This document shows, piece by piece, positions 1 to 7,459 of a stretch of 64,000 bases of DNA. The notes beneath the pieces were generated by a model that saw nothing but the letters and a program-made list of their open reading frames with translations, was not told the DNA's origin and did not search any database. Each line of letters begins with the position of its first letter. Within the stretch, counting starts at the first letter, position 1. The translations under genes and the position numbers were made by a program. The stretch spans positions 1-64,000 of the forward strand of contig JAFRKN010000014.1 in NCBI GenBank assembly GCA_017431725.1, written 5' to 3'. This stretch comes from Candidatus Saccharimonadota bacterium. Lineage in GTDB: Bacteria > Patescibacteriota > Saccharimonadia > Saccharimonadales > Saccharimonadaceae.

Positions 1-416
1 CCGTTTGAATCTAGGCCGGTTTCTACGCCGGTAGCATAATCGACTAGGTTGCTAATGATATGATTCGAAATAAGGTCAAATAGCCCAGTCTTTCGCATAA
101 AGATTTTATATTGCTCAATGGAGTAATTCATCTTGCTAAAGCTGTAGTTAAACTCGCCGTCCTCATCTATCGCGTAGATTTCATTAGCGCGAACTGCCAA
201 AAGAATAGGGATGCATTTTAGCGTTTCTGGATATTTAGCAATAAGCGCATCAAACTCTTGCTCGATATTCTGGGAGCCTACAAGCGCGTTTAAGATATTC
301 AATTCTACCTTAATAGCATCAACGTTTTTATGAATCTTAGGAAAGTCAATATAGTAGCCATAGTCGGCAATACTTTCTCGAAATTCTCCTAGCCACGTAT
401 TAAAATCTCTTTTCAT
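1..416 (-). CDS. DpnII/MboI-family type II restriction endonuclease (partial, 3' end outside window)
   Basis: This is the N-terminal 138 residues of a protein that continues beyond the left edge. The segments FRESIADYGYYIDFPKIH, VELNILNALVGSQNIEQEF, LKCIPILLAVRANEIYA and NHIISNLVDYATGVETGL match my memory of the R.DpnII/MboI family, which cleaves unmethylated GATC. The start at 416 follows an AAAGGAG ribosome site. The adjacent upstream gene on the same strand is a Dam-type adenine methylase ending 14 nt before this start, so the two form one restriction-modification operon. The catalytic C-terminal half is not in the window, so integrity of the enzyme cannot be judged. Confidence 0.85.
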   Translation of the reverse strand, partial: MKRDFNTWLGEFRESIADYGYYIDFPKIHKNVDAIKVELNILNALVGSQNIEQEFDALIAKYPETLKCIPILLAVRANEIYAIDEDGEFNYSFSKMNYSIEQYKIFMRKTGLFDLISNHIISNLVDYATGVETGLDSN

Positions 417-430
417 TTTTTACTCCTTTC

Positions 431-1495
431 TTAAAAATTTGATATTAATAATTCGTTTATTCTTCCGCGCTTATCGCTACTTCGGTTTATCATTCGCGTC
501 GCCGAAACACGTTTAATATTCTGTTTTGCGTAAGCATTGTCGAAAAAATCGTCATTTTCATTTGTGTTTTTTGGATCAGAATTACTTATCACTACCTTCG
601 CACCTTTATTATCTATTTGCTGGACAAAATTTGCAAGCTCTAGCTGTTTTCTATCGTCAAACAAGTTTTCAGTATATGAAGTGAAATTTGCCGTTGCTGT
701 TAATGGCCTATATGGCGGATCGAAATACACAAAGGTTTTATCATCAATAAAATCGGCAGATTCTTTATAATCCCCGCAGACTATTTTTACATTTTGCAAC
801 TTGTCGGATACTGCCTTCAGATTTTTTCCGTTACAGATGAGAGGATTTTTGTATGCGCCCATTGGGACATTGTATTCACCCTTACGGTTTACACGATACA
901 GACCATTAAAGCAAGTTTTGTTCAAAAATATCATTAAAGCCGCCAGTTCTACACCATTTTCTTTTTTACTTTTAAGCTCATTAAAACGTGTACGTTTCGT
1001 TAAATACACTTTTTTACGATCGCTATTACTTAATGATAGGTAATCGGTTTCAAATTGCTTTAAAACGTCTAATAATGCATCAATGTCATCGCGAATAATA
1101 GTATATGCATTTATCAGCTCGGCATTTATATCACTGACATATATTTCTTGAAGTTTAAATTTGTTTAATATATCAAAAAGAACTGCGCCACCGCCTACAA
1201 ATGGTTCTGCGTATTTTGTAATTTTGAGATCAGTACCAAAAGGGTAATACTTCTCGATTTCTTTCAATAATTGACCCTTTCCGCCAGCCCATTTTAAAAA
1301 TGGTTTCACATCGGTTTCTGCATTCTTGGCCTCTTTGGTCCTGGCATCAAGTGGTTTATTTGCCTTCTCAGGAATTACCCATGAGTTTCCAACTATCTGA
1401 GCGCCCGGTATTCTCCCTTCAGAACACAACACTATTACCCTGCGCTGAGTTATATCCCATTTTGCTGCCGCATCCTTTGCTGATATTAAATCCAT
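431..1495 (-). CDS. DNA adenine methyltransferase (Dam/DpnM type) with N-terminal helix-turn-helix domain
   Basis: This 354-residue protein methylates adenine, presumably in GATC, and protects the host from the nuclease encoded 14 nt downstream. Residues 65-75 (PFLKWAGGKGQ) are the SAM-binding motif I, residues 96-104 (EPFVGGGAV) are typical of Dam enzymes, and residues 259-262 (DPPY) are catalytic motif IV. The first ~55 residues (LISAKDAAAKWDITQRRV, then EGRIPGAQ) form an excisionase/MerR-like helix-turn-helix not needed in minimal Dam. It may help target DNA or autoregulate the operon (inference). A GAGG ribosome site precedes the ATG, and a minus-strand TATAAT lies at 1522-1527. Confidence 0.9.
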   Translation of the reverse strand: MDLISAKDAAAKWDITQRRVIVLCSEGRIPGAQIVGNSWVIPEKANKPLDARTKEAKNAETDVKPFLKWAGGKGQLLKEIEKYYPFGTDLKITKYAEPFVGGGAVLFDILNKFKLQEIYVSDINAELINAYTIIRDDIDALLDVLKQFETDYLSLSNSDRKKVYLTKRTRFNELKSKKENGVELAALMIFLNKTCFNGLYRVNRKGEYNVPMGAYKNPLICNGKNLKAVSDKLQNVKIVCGDYKESADFIDDKTFVYFDPPYRPLTATANFTSYTENLFDDRKQLELANFVQQIDNKGAKVVISNSDPKNTNENDDFFDNAYAKQNIKRVSATRMINRSSDKRGRINELLISNF

Positions 1496-1591
1496 ATTTA
1501 CCTCACTTTTGCTTAAATACTATTATATTCCAAAACAAGAATAATGCTAGATCTAATTTTCTTACTATTGATTCTTCCGTTAAAGAAGCTT

Positions 1592-1639
1592 ATTAGAGAA
1601 TTGGCGGGCTTGGCGGGGGAAGCCCGCCAATTCTCTAAT
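1592..1639. repeat. Perfect 20-bp inverted repeat with GGCGGGGG loop (hairpin 1)
   Basis: The arms 1592-1611 and 1620-1639 are exactly complementary and enclose the 8-nt loop GGCGGGGG. The stem is A/T-rich at its base and GC-rich near the loop. A second hairpin with the identical loop begins 9 nt further on. No T-tract follows directly on either strand, so a simple terminator role is not obvious. It lies between the methylase promoter and a convergent hypothetical gene. Confidence 0.9.
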
Positions 1640-1647
1640 CATAATCA

Positions 1648-1689
1648 GGATATTTCGCAGGCTGGGCGGGGGCAGCCTGCGAAATATCC
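1648..1689. repeat. Perfect 17-bp inverted repeat with the same GGCGGGGG loop (hairpin 2)
   Basis: The arms 1648-1664 and 1673-1689 are exactly complementary and again enclose GGCGGGGG. Near the loop both hairpins read GGCT-n-loop-n-AGCC, with n changing on both sides so that pairing is kept. The outer stems are unrelated in sequence. This is the pattern of a structured mobile or RNA element rather than a chance palindrome. Confidence 0.9.
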
Positions 1690-1762
1690 ATCATTTTTTC
1701 GAATTTGTAGTAAAATAGGTTCTAGCGGCATCATAAAGTCGCACCACTTCCGAACTTTTTGA

Positions 1763-1788
1763 AAAACACCCTCGTTTGAGGGTGTTTT
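1763..1788 (-). terminator. Rho-independent terminator
   Basis: An 11-bp stem (AAAACACCCTC / GAGGGTGTTTT) with a GTTT loop is followed on the minus strand by further T residues. It lies just past the stop of the minus-strand gene ending at 1806 and probably terminates it. Confidence 0.8.
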
Positions 1789-1805
1789 GTAATTAGGACG
1801 AAAGA

Positions 1806-2249
1806 TTAATTGAAAAAATTGGAAAATTCTTTTTGATTGGCCATTGTGATGATGGCAGGTTTTAATGGATCGAACCAGGAATAACATTTTTCAAGTAAAA
1901 TGTTGGTTGATTCTGAAGTTTTGTCGTCATTTTTAATAAAAACAATATCAATTCTGCACTGACTAGGATTTAAATTTTTTATTAAGAATGCAATTGCAAC
2001 TAGGTTTTGATTTTTATAACACAAAATCGTTTCGCAACAATTATTGAAATAAAAACCGACATTACCCTCTTCATCAAAATTAGAATAGACCAAAGCAAGC
2101 CAATCTAATGTTTCGTAACAACCGGCGATTTGTTCAAATAAACCAAACCTTGAACTAGGCCTAAACAGGGTTGAACCTTCAAAAAAAGTATAAGAAGGCC
2201 TTTTGTCTTTATACTTGATTATGCCGTGCCGTTTAACCAATTTTATCAC
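1806..2249 (-). CDS. Hypothetical protein (147 aa)
   Basis: I do not recognise this family. The GTG start at 2249 is supported by AAGGAG about 5 nt upstream. The second half (residues ~75-147) alternates hydrophobic strands with a helical segment (IDIVFIKNDD, then ILLEKCYSWF, then KPAIITM), which loosely recalls the acetyl-CoA-binding half of GNAT acetyltransferases. No decisive motif is visible, so this is only a fold-level guess. It is transcribed alone and ends at its own terminator. Confidence 0.55.
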   Translation of the reverse strand: MIKLVKRHGIIKYKDKRPSYTFFEGSTLFRPSSRFGLFEQIAGCYETLDWLALVYSNFDEEGNVGFYFNNCCETILCYKNQNLVAIAFLIKNLNPSQCRIDIVFIKNDDKTSESTNILLEKCYSWFDPLKPAIITMANQKEFSNFFN

Positions 2250-2354
2250 GCTCCTTAAAGTACTTTTACGGGTATCCGTCTCTATATATTATAACAAATT
2301 TGTGAAATATTGTAAAATCTGTTGTAATATAATTAAAGGTTTGAAAATCACCAG

Positions 2355-2383
2355 TTGATTTAATATTTTAAGATATATATAAT
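2355..2383 (+). promoter_or_regulatory. Sigma-70 promoter for DUF1653/MBL operon
   Basis: TTGATT at 2355-2360 and TATAAT at 2378-2383 are separated by 17 bp. The predicted transcription start is near 2390, which coincides with an upstream in-frame ATG. This makes the ATG at 2405, preceded by GGAAGGA, the likelier start of the next gene. Confidence 0.75.
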
Positions 2384-2404
2384 TATAGTATGGAAGGAAC
2401 TTTG

Positions 2405-2644
2405 ATGATTCATGGAGTGTATCGGCATTTTAAGGGTGATTTATATATTGTGGAAGATGTAGCGGAACATTCAGAAACGAGTGAGACGTTAGTTTTATAT
2501 CGGGCACTCTATGGCAAAGGAAAGTTATATGCACGGCCGGTAAAAATGTTTTTGAGTCCAGTGGACCGTGAAAAATATCCGAAAGCAAAGCAAAAATATC
2601 GGTTTGAATTAATAAAAATCAAAAAAGGCGAAATGAATTTATGA
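2405..2644 (+). CDS. DUF1653 family protein
   Basis: This small protein (79 aa from the ATG at 2405) begins MIHGVYRHFKGDLYIVEDVA and contains TLVLYRALYG, both typical of the DUF1653 family, whose function is unknown. An ATG at 2390 is also in frame but lies at the predicted transcription start. The 2405 start has a GGAAGGA ribosome site at 2392-2398. Its stop overlaps the next gene's start as ATGA, so it is translationally coupled to a metallo-beta-lactamase-fold protein. Confidence 0.8.
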   Translation: MIHGVYRHFKGDLYIVEDVAEHSETSETLVLYRALYGKGKLYARPVKMFLSPVDREKYPKAKQKYRFELIKIKKGEMNL

Positions 2645-3195
2645 AGATTGAGTATTTGGGACATGCGTGTTTTCGACTAGATGACAAACTGGTGGTTGAT
2701 CCATATAAGGATGGCTCGGTACCGGGATTATTGCCACTTAGGACGTCGGCCACAAAAGTGATTTGTTCGCATGGACATGCGGATCATAGTGGAGTGGAAT
2801 GCGTAAAGATAGTTGATGGTAATTGTGATTTTGAAATCATTGAAGTACCGAGTTTCCATGATGATATGAACGGAACACTGCGCGGGCCGAATACGATTTT
2901 TGTGATTACAAAAAACGGCGAAAAATTAGTGCATCTTGGAGATTTGGGGCATTTTCCAAATGATGAACAGCTCACAAAGATTTCGGATGCAGATTATTTA
3001 TTAATTCCGGTTGGAGGACATTTTACGATTGATGCGAAGATGGCAATTAGAATTTGTCTAGCTGCAAACCCAAAATGGATTATTCCAATGCATTATCGAA
3101 CGGTGAGTTCCGGGTATCCAGAGCTCGCAACGGTGGATGAGTTTTTGAAACTGGCAAAAGAAAAGGATATAGGCAATAAAATAAAAATTTATTAA
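2641..3195 (+). CDS. MBL-fold metal-dependent hydrolase (UlaG-like)
   Basis: This 184-residue protein has the metallo-beta-lactamase fold signature. It begins with YLGHACFRL, then has the zinc motif CSHGHADHSG (HxHxDH at ~residues 44-49), an HLGDLGH segment, and a C-terminal PMHYRT. The closest well-known group is the UlaG-like hydrolases; the substrate cannot be read from sequence. It overlaps the DUF1653 gene by four bases and shares its promoter. No other enzyme of ascorbate use is present, so a general hydrolase role is safer than UlaG itself. Confidence 0.85.
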   Translation: MKIEYLGHACFRLDDKLVVDPYKDGSVPGLLPLRTSATKVICSHGHADHSGVECVKIVDGNCDFEIIEVPSFHDDMNGTLRGPNTIFVITKNGEKLVHLGDLGHFPNDEQLTKISDADYLLIPVGGHFTIDAKMAIRICLAANPKWIIPMHYRTVSSGYPELATVDEFLKLAKEKDIGNKIKIY

Positions 3196-3291
3196 AAGTA
3201 AGCATAAGCTAAAAACAAAAAAGCTACTCTTAAGATTGGTTACTTAGCAAAATATAAATATTAAATTTTTTATGCTATAATCATAAACAGC

Positions 3292-4878
3292 ATGGGGAAA
3301 ATCGCAAAATATTTAAATCAATTAACGGTTGGAAATGTTTTTGATAACCCAGAAATTTTGGAACAATATTCGACCGATCGATCAGTTTTAAAAATCAAAC
3401 CAAAATTTGTTGCTTTTCCAGAATCTACTGAAGACATTCGGAAACTAATGCGATTTTTTAACCAGTTAGCCAATAAAGACATCAAAGTTGCACTAACGGC
3501 GAGGGGTTCAGGTATGAGCGAAGGTGGTGAAAGTTTAACTAATGGCTTGATTATATCTACAGAAAAATTGAATCAGATGTTAGAAATTGATACGCACGAA
3601 AGATTAGTTCGCGTGCAAGCTGGTATAACTCTAAAAGAATTAAATACTGCTCTTTCAGTTTCTGGTTTAACTATCCCAATTGACGGGCGAGATGGGGAAA
3701 CAATAGGCGGACTAATCTCGAATTATCCAAATGATGAAAGTGCGGGAAAATATGGCGGAATTTACAATTTTGTAGAAAGAGTCGAGGTAGTTTTAGCAAA
3801 TGGAGAGTGTTTGCAAACAAATCGTTTAAGAAAATATGCCGTAGCAAAAAAGGCAGCAGAAAAATCTTTTGAAGGAACGGTTTACCGTAAAATTACCAAA
3901 TTGATTCACGATAATGATAAATTACTAACTGAAATAAGTGAAAAAAATAGAGCTTTGGCTGGTTATACCACAATTTTAAAAACTACAAAACGGGAAACTT
4001 TGGATTTGATGCCATTATTTTTTGGCGCACAGGGGACGCTGGGTATTATTTCTGAAGTAATTTTGCGAGCTGTTCCACTAAAAAATCGCCCGGTAAGGAT
4101 AGTTGCGACTTTTAAAGAAATGCCTCAGACATTGAAATATCTTGAAAAAATTGGTGAAATGAAACCGCGCAAATTAAATCTTTATGATTTGAAGATTATT
4201 ATGAAGGCAAAAGAAGCGGGAAAGAATCTAGACGGAGTGATTAGAAAACTAGAAGATGGTTGGACGGTTTTAGCAAGTTTTGATGAAAAAGGGAATGGTT
4301 ATTTAAAAAAGATTATGTCTCTCCGTGAAGAATTCCCGCGCAATGCTAAATTTATTTTTGAGTCTGATGAAAATCGGTTGCTCTTAAACGAATTTGAAAA
4401 TTCTTTGGCTAATTATTTGAATTATGTTAAAAATGGAGAAAGAGTACCAATTTTAACTGATTTCTATTTACCGGCCTGGAACTTAAATAATTTTTTGCAA
4501 GATCTTGAAATTCTAAAGAAAAAATTAGATTTAGAATTAGAACTATTTGGTTCATATAGCTCGTCTATTTACAGTTTAAGACCAAAATTTGATCTAGAAG
4601 AAGCTGAAATAAACAAAAAGATAATGACTTTTTTGAGAGCGGGAGCATTTATTATAGAAAGACAAGGAGGAGAATTAACTGGCGGGACACCTGAAGGTCG
4701 TTTGAAAGCAGTTGTATCAAATATCAAAATGTCTGAACCAGAAAAAAACCTTTATCTTGAAATTAAAAAAATCTTTGACCAAAATGGAATTTTAAATCCT
4801 GATGTAAAATTAGGAGCTAATTCAAAGTTTACTTTGACTCATCTTCGCACTGTTAACCAACCTAAAATTATGATATAA
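3292..4878 (+). CDS. FAD-binding oxidoreductase (GlcD/FAD-linked oxidase family)
   Basis: This 528-residue protein has an N-terminal PCMH-type FAD-binding domain (ALTARGSGMSEGG at ~70 and IDGRDGETIGGLISNYPNDE at ~125) and a C-terminal FAD-linked oxidase region ending with GILNPDVKLG. These are hallmarks of D-lactate/glycolate-type dehydrogenases. The substrate is unknown and no Fe-S partner is encoded next to it. TATAAT at 3276-3281 ends 10 nt before the ATG and there is no ribosome site, so the mRNA is leaderless or nearly so. Confidence 0.85.
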   Translation: MGKIAKYLNQLTVGNVFDNPEILEQYSTDRSVLKIKPKFVAFPESTEDIRKLMRFFNQLANKDIKVALTARGSGMSEGGESLTNGLIISTEKLNQMLEIDTHERLVRVQAGITLKELNTALSVSGLTIPIDGRDGETIGGLISNYPNDESAGKYGGIYNFVERVEVVLANGECLQTNRLRKYAVAKKAAEKSFEGTVYRKITKLIHDNDKLLTEISEKNRALAGYTTILKTTKRETLDLMPLFFGAQGTLGIISEVILRAVPLKNRPVRIVATFKEMPQTLKYLEKIGEMKPRKLNLYDLKIIMKAKEAGKNLDGVIRKLEDGWTVLASFDEKGNGYLKKIMSLREEFPRNAKFIFESDENRLLLNEFENSLANYLNYVKNGERVPILTDFYLPAWNLNNFLQDLEILKKKLDLELELFGSYSSSIYSLRPKFDLEEAEINKKIMTFLRAGAFIIERQGGELTGGTPEGRLKAVVSNIKMSEPEKNLYLEIKKIFDQNGILNPDVKLGANSKFTLTHLRTVNQPKIMI

Positions 4879-4901
4879 TAAAATAAATAGAGGAGTTATT
4901 T

Positions 4902-6179
4902 ATGAAAACTACAGTGAAAAAACTGTCTGATTCACGCGTCCAAATTACGGTGACATTGGATGCTAAGGATTTAAAACCAGCACGAGAAAAGGCTTTGGAA
5001 AAATTAGCAAAAGAAGTTAAAGTTGAAGGGTTTAGAAAAGGAAAAGTTCCGGCCGAAGTAGCGGCAAAGTTTATCCCGGACAATGATTTAAATGCAGAAA
5101 CAATTGATATTGCAGTCCGAACCACAGTGATTGAAGCGTTTAAAAAGGAGGAGAAATCGCCACTTGTTTTGCCAAACGTGAATGTAACAAAATATGTACC
5201 AGGGGAGTTGGTAGAATATACTGCAGTAGCTGATATTATTCCAGAAATAAAATTGGGCGACTATAAAAAGCTTGATGTTAAAAAAGCCGAAATAAAAGTC
5301 GCGGAAAAAGAAGTGAAACAAATATTGGAAAATCTAGCAGAATCCTTTGGGGAAAAGAAGGTCACGCGGCGGTCGGCTGAAAAGGGCGATGAGGTAATTA
5401 TTGATTTTGTCGGCAAAAAAGACGGCGAAGCTTTTAAGGGTGGCTCGGCGAAAGATTATCATTTGAAGCTTGGTTCGGGGGCGTTTATACCGGGATTTGA
5501 AGACGGAATCGTGGGGCATGAACCAGGCGATAAATTTGACTTAAAATTAACTTTCCCGAAAGATTATGGAGTAAAAGATTTGGCAGGAGCAAAAACTGTT
5601 TTTGAAGTTCTTTTAAAACAAATTAATGAGATTAAAAAAGCAACGATTGATGACGAACTTGCTAAAAAATGTGGACCCTTTAAAACTTTGGAGGAGTTGA
5701 AAAAAGATATTAAGAAAAATCTTAAGGCTCAAGACGAACATAAAGTTACAGAAAAGTTTAAAGATGATTTGATTAATGCACTAGTAAAAAAATCGAAAAT
5801 ACCAGCACCAGAAATTTTGATTGATGACCAAATGAAAATGATAAAAGAAGATATGACTAGAAATGCGACTTCTCAGGGCATGAGTTTTGAAGAATATTTG
5901 GAAAGGAATAATGAAACCCTGGAAAATTGGGAAAAAGAGGCAAGAAAAATTGCGGAAACTAGAGTAAAAGCGTCGCTCGCTCTACAAACTCTGGCGGTTG
6001 AGCAAAAAATCACGGTTTCGGATGATTTAGTGGCGGCAAAAATCGAAGAATTGAAAGATGTTTATAAAAAATCGCCTGAAGCATTAAAAAATCTGAAACA
6101 GCCTAATGTAAAAATGGATATCAAAAATCGGATGATTATTGAAAAAACGTTAGACTTTTTGGTAAAAGCCAACAGCTAG
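4902..6179 (+). CDS. tig: Trigger factor, ribosome-associated peptidyl-prolyl isomerase
   Basis: This 425-residue protein carries the ribosome-binding signature GFRKGKVP at ~residues 46-53 in an N-terminal domain. A central FKBP-type isomerase domain (residues ~160-245, with DFVGKKDGEAF and FIPGFEDGIVGHEPGDKFD) and a helical C-terminal chaperone domain follow. It acts on nascent chains at the ribosome exit tunnel. The length is normal for the family. The -10 box (4874-4879) overlaps the stop of the preceding gene, and GAGGAG precedes the ATG. Confidence 0.95.
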   Translation: MKTTVKKLSDSRVQITVTLDAKDLKPAREKALEKLAKEVKVEGFRKGKVPAEVAAKFIPDNDLNAETIDIAVRTTVIEAFKKEEKSPLVLPNVNVTKYVPGELVEYTAVADIIPEIKLGDYKKLDVKKAEIKVAEKEVKQILENLAESFGEKKVTRRSAEKGDEVIIDFVGKKDGEAFKGGSAKDYHLKLGSGAFIPGFEDGIVGHEPGDKFDLKLTFPKDYGVKDLAGAKTVFEVLLKQINEIKKATIDDELAKKCGPFKTLEELKKDIKKNLKAQDEHKVTEKFKDDLINALVKKSKIPAPEILIDDQMKMIKEDMTRNATSQGMSFEEYLERNNETLENWEKEARKIAETRVKASLALQTLAVEQKITVSDDLVAAKIEELKDVYKKSPEALKNLKQPNVKMDIKNRMIIEKTLDFLVKANS

Positions 6180-6235
6180 CTACTATATGAAGATGCAATA
6201 TAAAATCGCCACCATATATTATATATAGCAAAAAC

Positions 6236-6264
6236 TGGACTTTTTGGGGCGGATGTGCTAAAAT
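6236..6264 (+). promoter_or_regulatory. Promoter of rpsL-rpsG
   Basis: TGGACT (6236-6241) and TAAAAT (6259-6264), with a TGC extension, are spaced by 17 bp. The leader that follows is about 75 nt and carries a hairpin. Confidence 0.65.
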
Positions 6265-6280
6265 TAGGGTAAGAGTTTCA

Positions 6281-6311
6281 GCTTGTTTGTTATTGCTGTA
6301 AGCAAACAGGC
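6281..6311 (+). promoter_or_regulatory. Leader hairpin upstream of rpsL
   Basis: GCTTGTTTG (6281-6289) pairs with CAAACAGGC (6303-6311) with one wobble. It lies between the promoter and the AGAGGAA ribosome site. It may bind a ribosomal protein for autoregulation (inference). Confidence 0.55.
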
Positions 6312-6343
6312 ACCATATATTAAATAATTAAGAGGAATTTTTA

Positions 6344-6757
6344 ATGCCAACGATTAATCAGTTGATTCGGAAGCCTCGCAAAAAGGCCGCCAAAAAATCA
6401 AAATCTCCGGCACTTGGTTCTATTATTAACACTCTAAAAACCAAGCGCTATGAGAAAGCTGCGCCATTGAAGCGTGGGGTATGTATTAAGGTGACTACAA
6501 AAACGCCGAAGAAGCCGAACTCGGCGATGCGAAAAGTAGCACGTGTGCGCTTAACTAATGGCCAAGAAGTTTGGGCCTATATTGGCGGCGAAGGGCACAA
6601 CCTTCAAGAACACGCTGTTGTATTAGTACGTGGAGGTCGTGTACCTGATCTTCCAGGTGTACGTTATCATGTCGTGCGTGGGACGCTTGATTTGCAAGGC
6701 GTGCAAAACCGCAAGCAGGGTCGCTCAAAATATGGGGCAAAGAAGGAGGGTAAGTAA
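6344..6757 (+). CDS. rpsL: 30S ribosomal protein uS12
   Basis: This 137-residue protein is clearly uS12 ([58 protein letters not shown]). It sits at the decoding centre of the small subunit. It carries the short insertion before KRGVC also seen in Bacillus. Oddly, the conserved lysine of the RVKDLPG loop (E. coli K88) is proline here (RVPDLPG, P101), at a position where substitutions alter streptomycin response and fidelity. It is followed after 2 nt by rpsG. Confidence 0.98.
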   Translation: MPTINQLIRKPRKKAAKKSKSPALGSIINTLKTKRYEKAAPLKRGVCIKVTTKTPKKPNSAMRKVARVRLTNGQEVWAYIGGEGHNLQEHAVVLVRGGRVPDLPGVRYHVVRGTLDLQGVQNRKQGRSKYGAKKEGK

Positions 6758-6759
6758 TT

Positions 6760-7236
6760 ATGCCACGCAAAACTACGAAATCATTAATTCGCAAAGTTAA
6801 TCCAGACCGCAAATATCAATCAATTTTGGTGCAACGATTAATTAATAAATCTATGTTGAATGGTAAAAAGCAGGTTGCAGAAAGAGCAGTTTATTCAGCA
6901 ATTGAAGGAGCGGCAAAAAAATTAAAATCTGAAAATCCGGTTGAAGTCTTAGAAAAAGCTATTGCTAATGTTTCGCCAGATTTCGAAGTGAAGTCGCGTC
7001 GAGTTGGGGGAGCCAACTACCAGATTCCTTTTCCAATTTCTGGACATCGGCAACTTCATTTTGCCTTTACTTGGCTAGTGCAATCAGCTAGAGCTAGAAG
7101 TGGTATGCCATATGCAAAACGTTTAGAAGCAGAAATTATTGATGCTTATAACGAGACTGGTGCCGCCTTTAAGAAGAAGGAAGATTGTCACCGTATGGCC
7201 GAAGCCAACAGAGCCTTTGCGCATTTTGCACGTTAA
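6760..7236 (+). CDS. rpsG: 30S ribosomal protein uS7
   Basis: This 158-residue protein begins MPRKTTKSLIRKVNPDRKYQ and contains VEVLEKAIANVSPDFEVKSRRVGGANYQIP and RMAEANRAFAHFA, diagnostic of uS7, the assembly initiator of the 30S head. It directly follows rpsL, as in the classic str operon. The usual next genes, fusA and tuf, are absent here and lie about 37 and 44 kb downstream. Confidence 0.98.
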   Translation: MPRKTTKSLIRKVNPDRKYQSILVQRLINKSMLNGKKQVAERAVYSAIEGAAKKLKSENPVEVLEKAIANVSPDFEVKSRRVGGANYQIPFPISGHRQLHFAFTWLVQSARARSGMPYAKRLEAEIIDAYNETGAAFKKKEDCHRMAEANRAFAHFAR

Positions 7237-7248
7237 TATCTTATATAT

Positions 7249-7409
7249 AAACAAAAATCTATTTTATTCGCAATGACCGCGCGCCATGTTAATTTTTACA
7301 ACATTTCGCTCAATCCTCGCCTCGATCTCAGGTTACTCGTCTCGGATGAGGAAATGTTAGTAAAAATTAATTGGGCTTGTCATATGCTCATAAAATAGAT
7401 TTTTTGTTT
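7249..7409. repeat. Long imperfect palindrome (about 160 bp) in rpsG-gap intergenic region
   Basis: The outer arms 7249-7267 and 7390-7409 match except for one extra T. The inner arms near 7289-7308 and 7350-7370 (TTAATTTTTAC.ACATTTC against GAAATGTT.GTAAAAATTAA) also pair, and a third pair (CTCAATCC/GGATGAG) closes toward the apex. The segment between outer and inner arms is partly complementary too. The whole interval can fold into one long hairpin. The right arm ends in T6 and may also terminate rpsG transcripts. Confidence 0.75.
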
Positions 7410-7459
7410 GCCTAATATATTATGTGATATAATAGGCATAAGTAGAATTAGGAGGCAAA

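Larger units (their letters stand above)
1496..1805. other. Gene-free interval between R-M operon and hypothetical gene
   Basis: This 310-bp stretch holds the minus-strand methylase promoter (TATAAT at 1522-1527), the two hairpins at 1592-1689 and a terminator at 1763-1788. Open frames here on the plus strand run through the hairpins and lack a convincing ribosome site, so I see no gene. Confidence 0.7.

Noticed and set aside
1544-1762. A 72-codon plus-strand frame
   Set aside because: It is built from the two hairpins, with no ribosome site or recognisable product.
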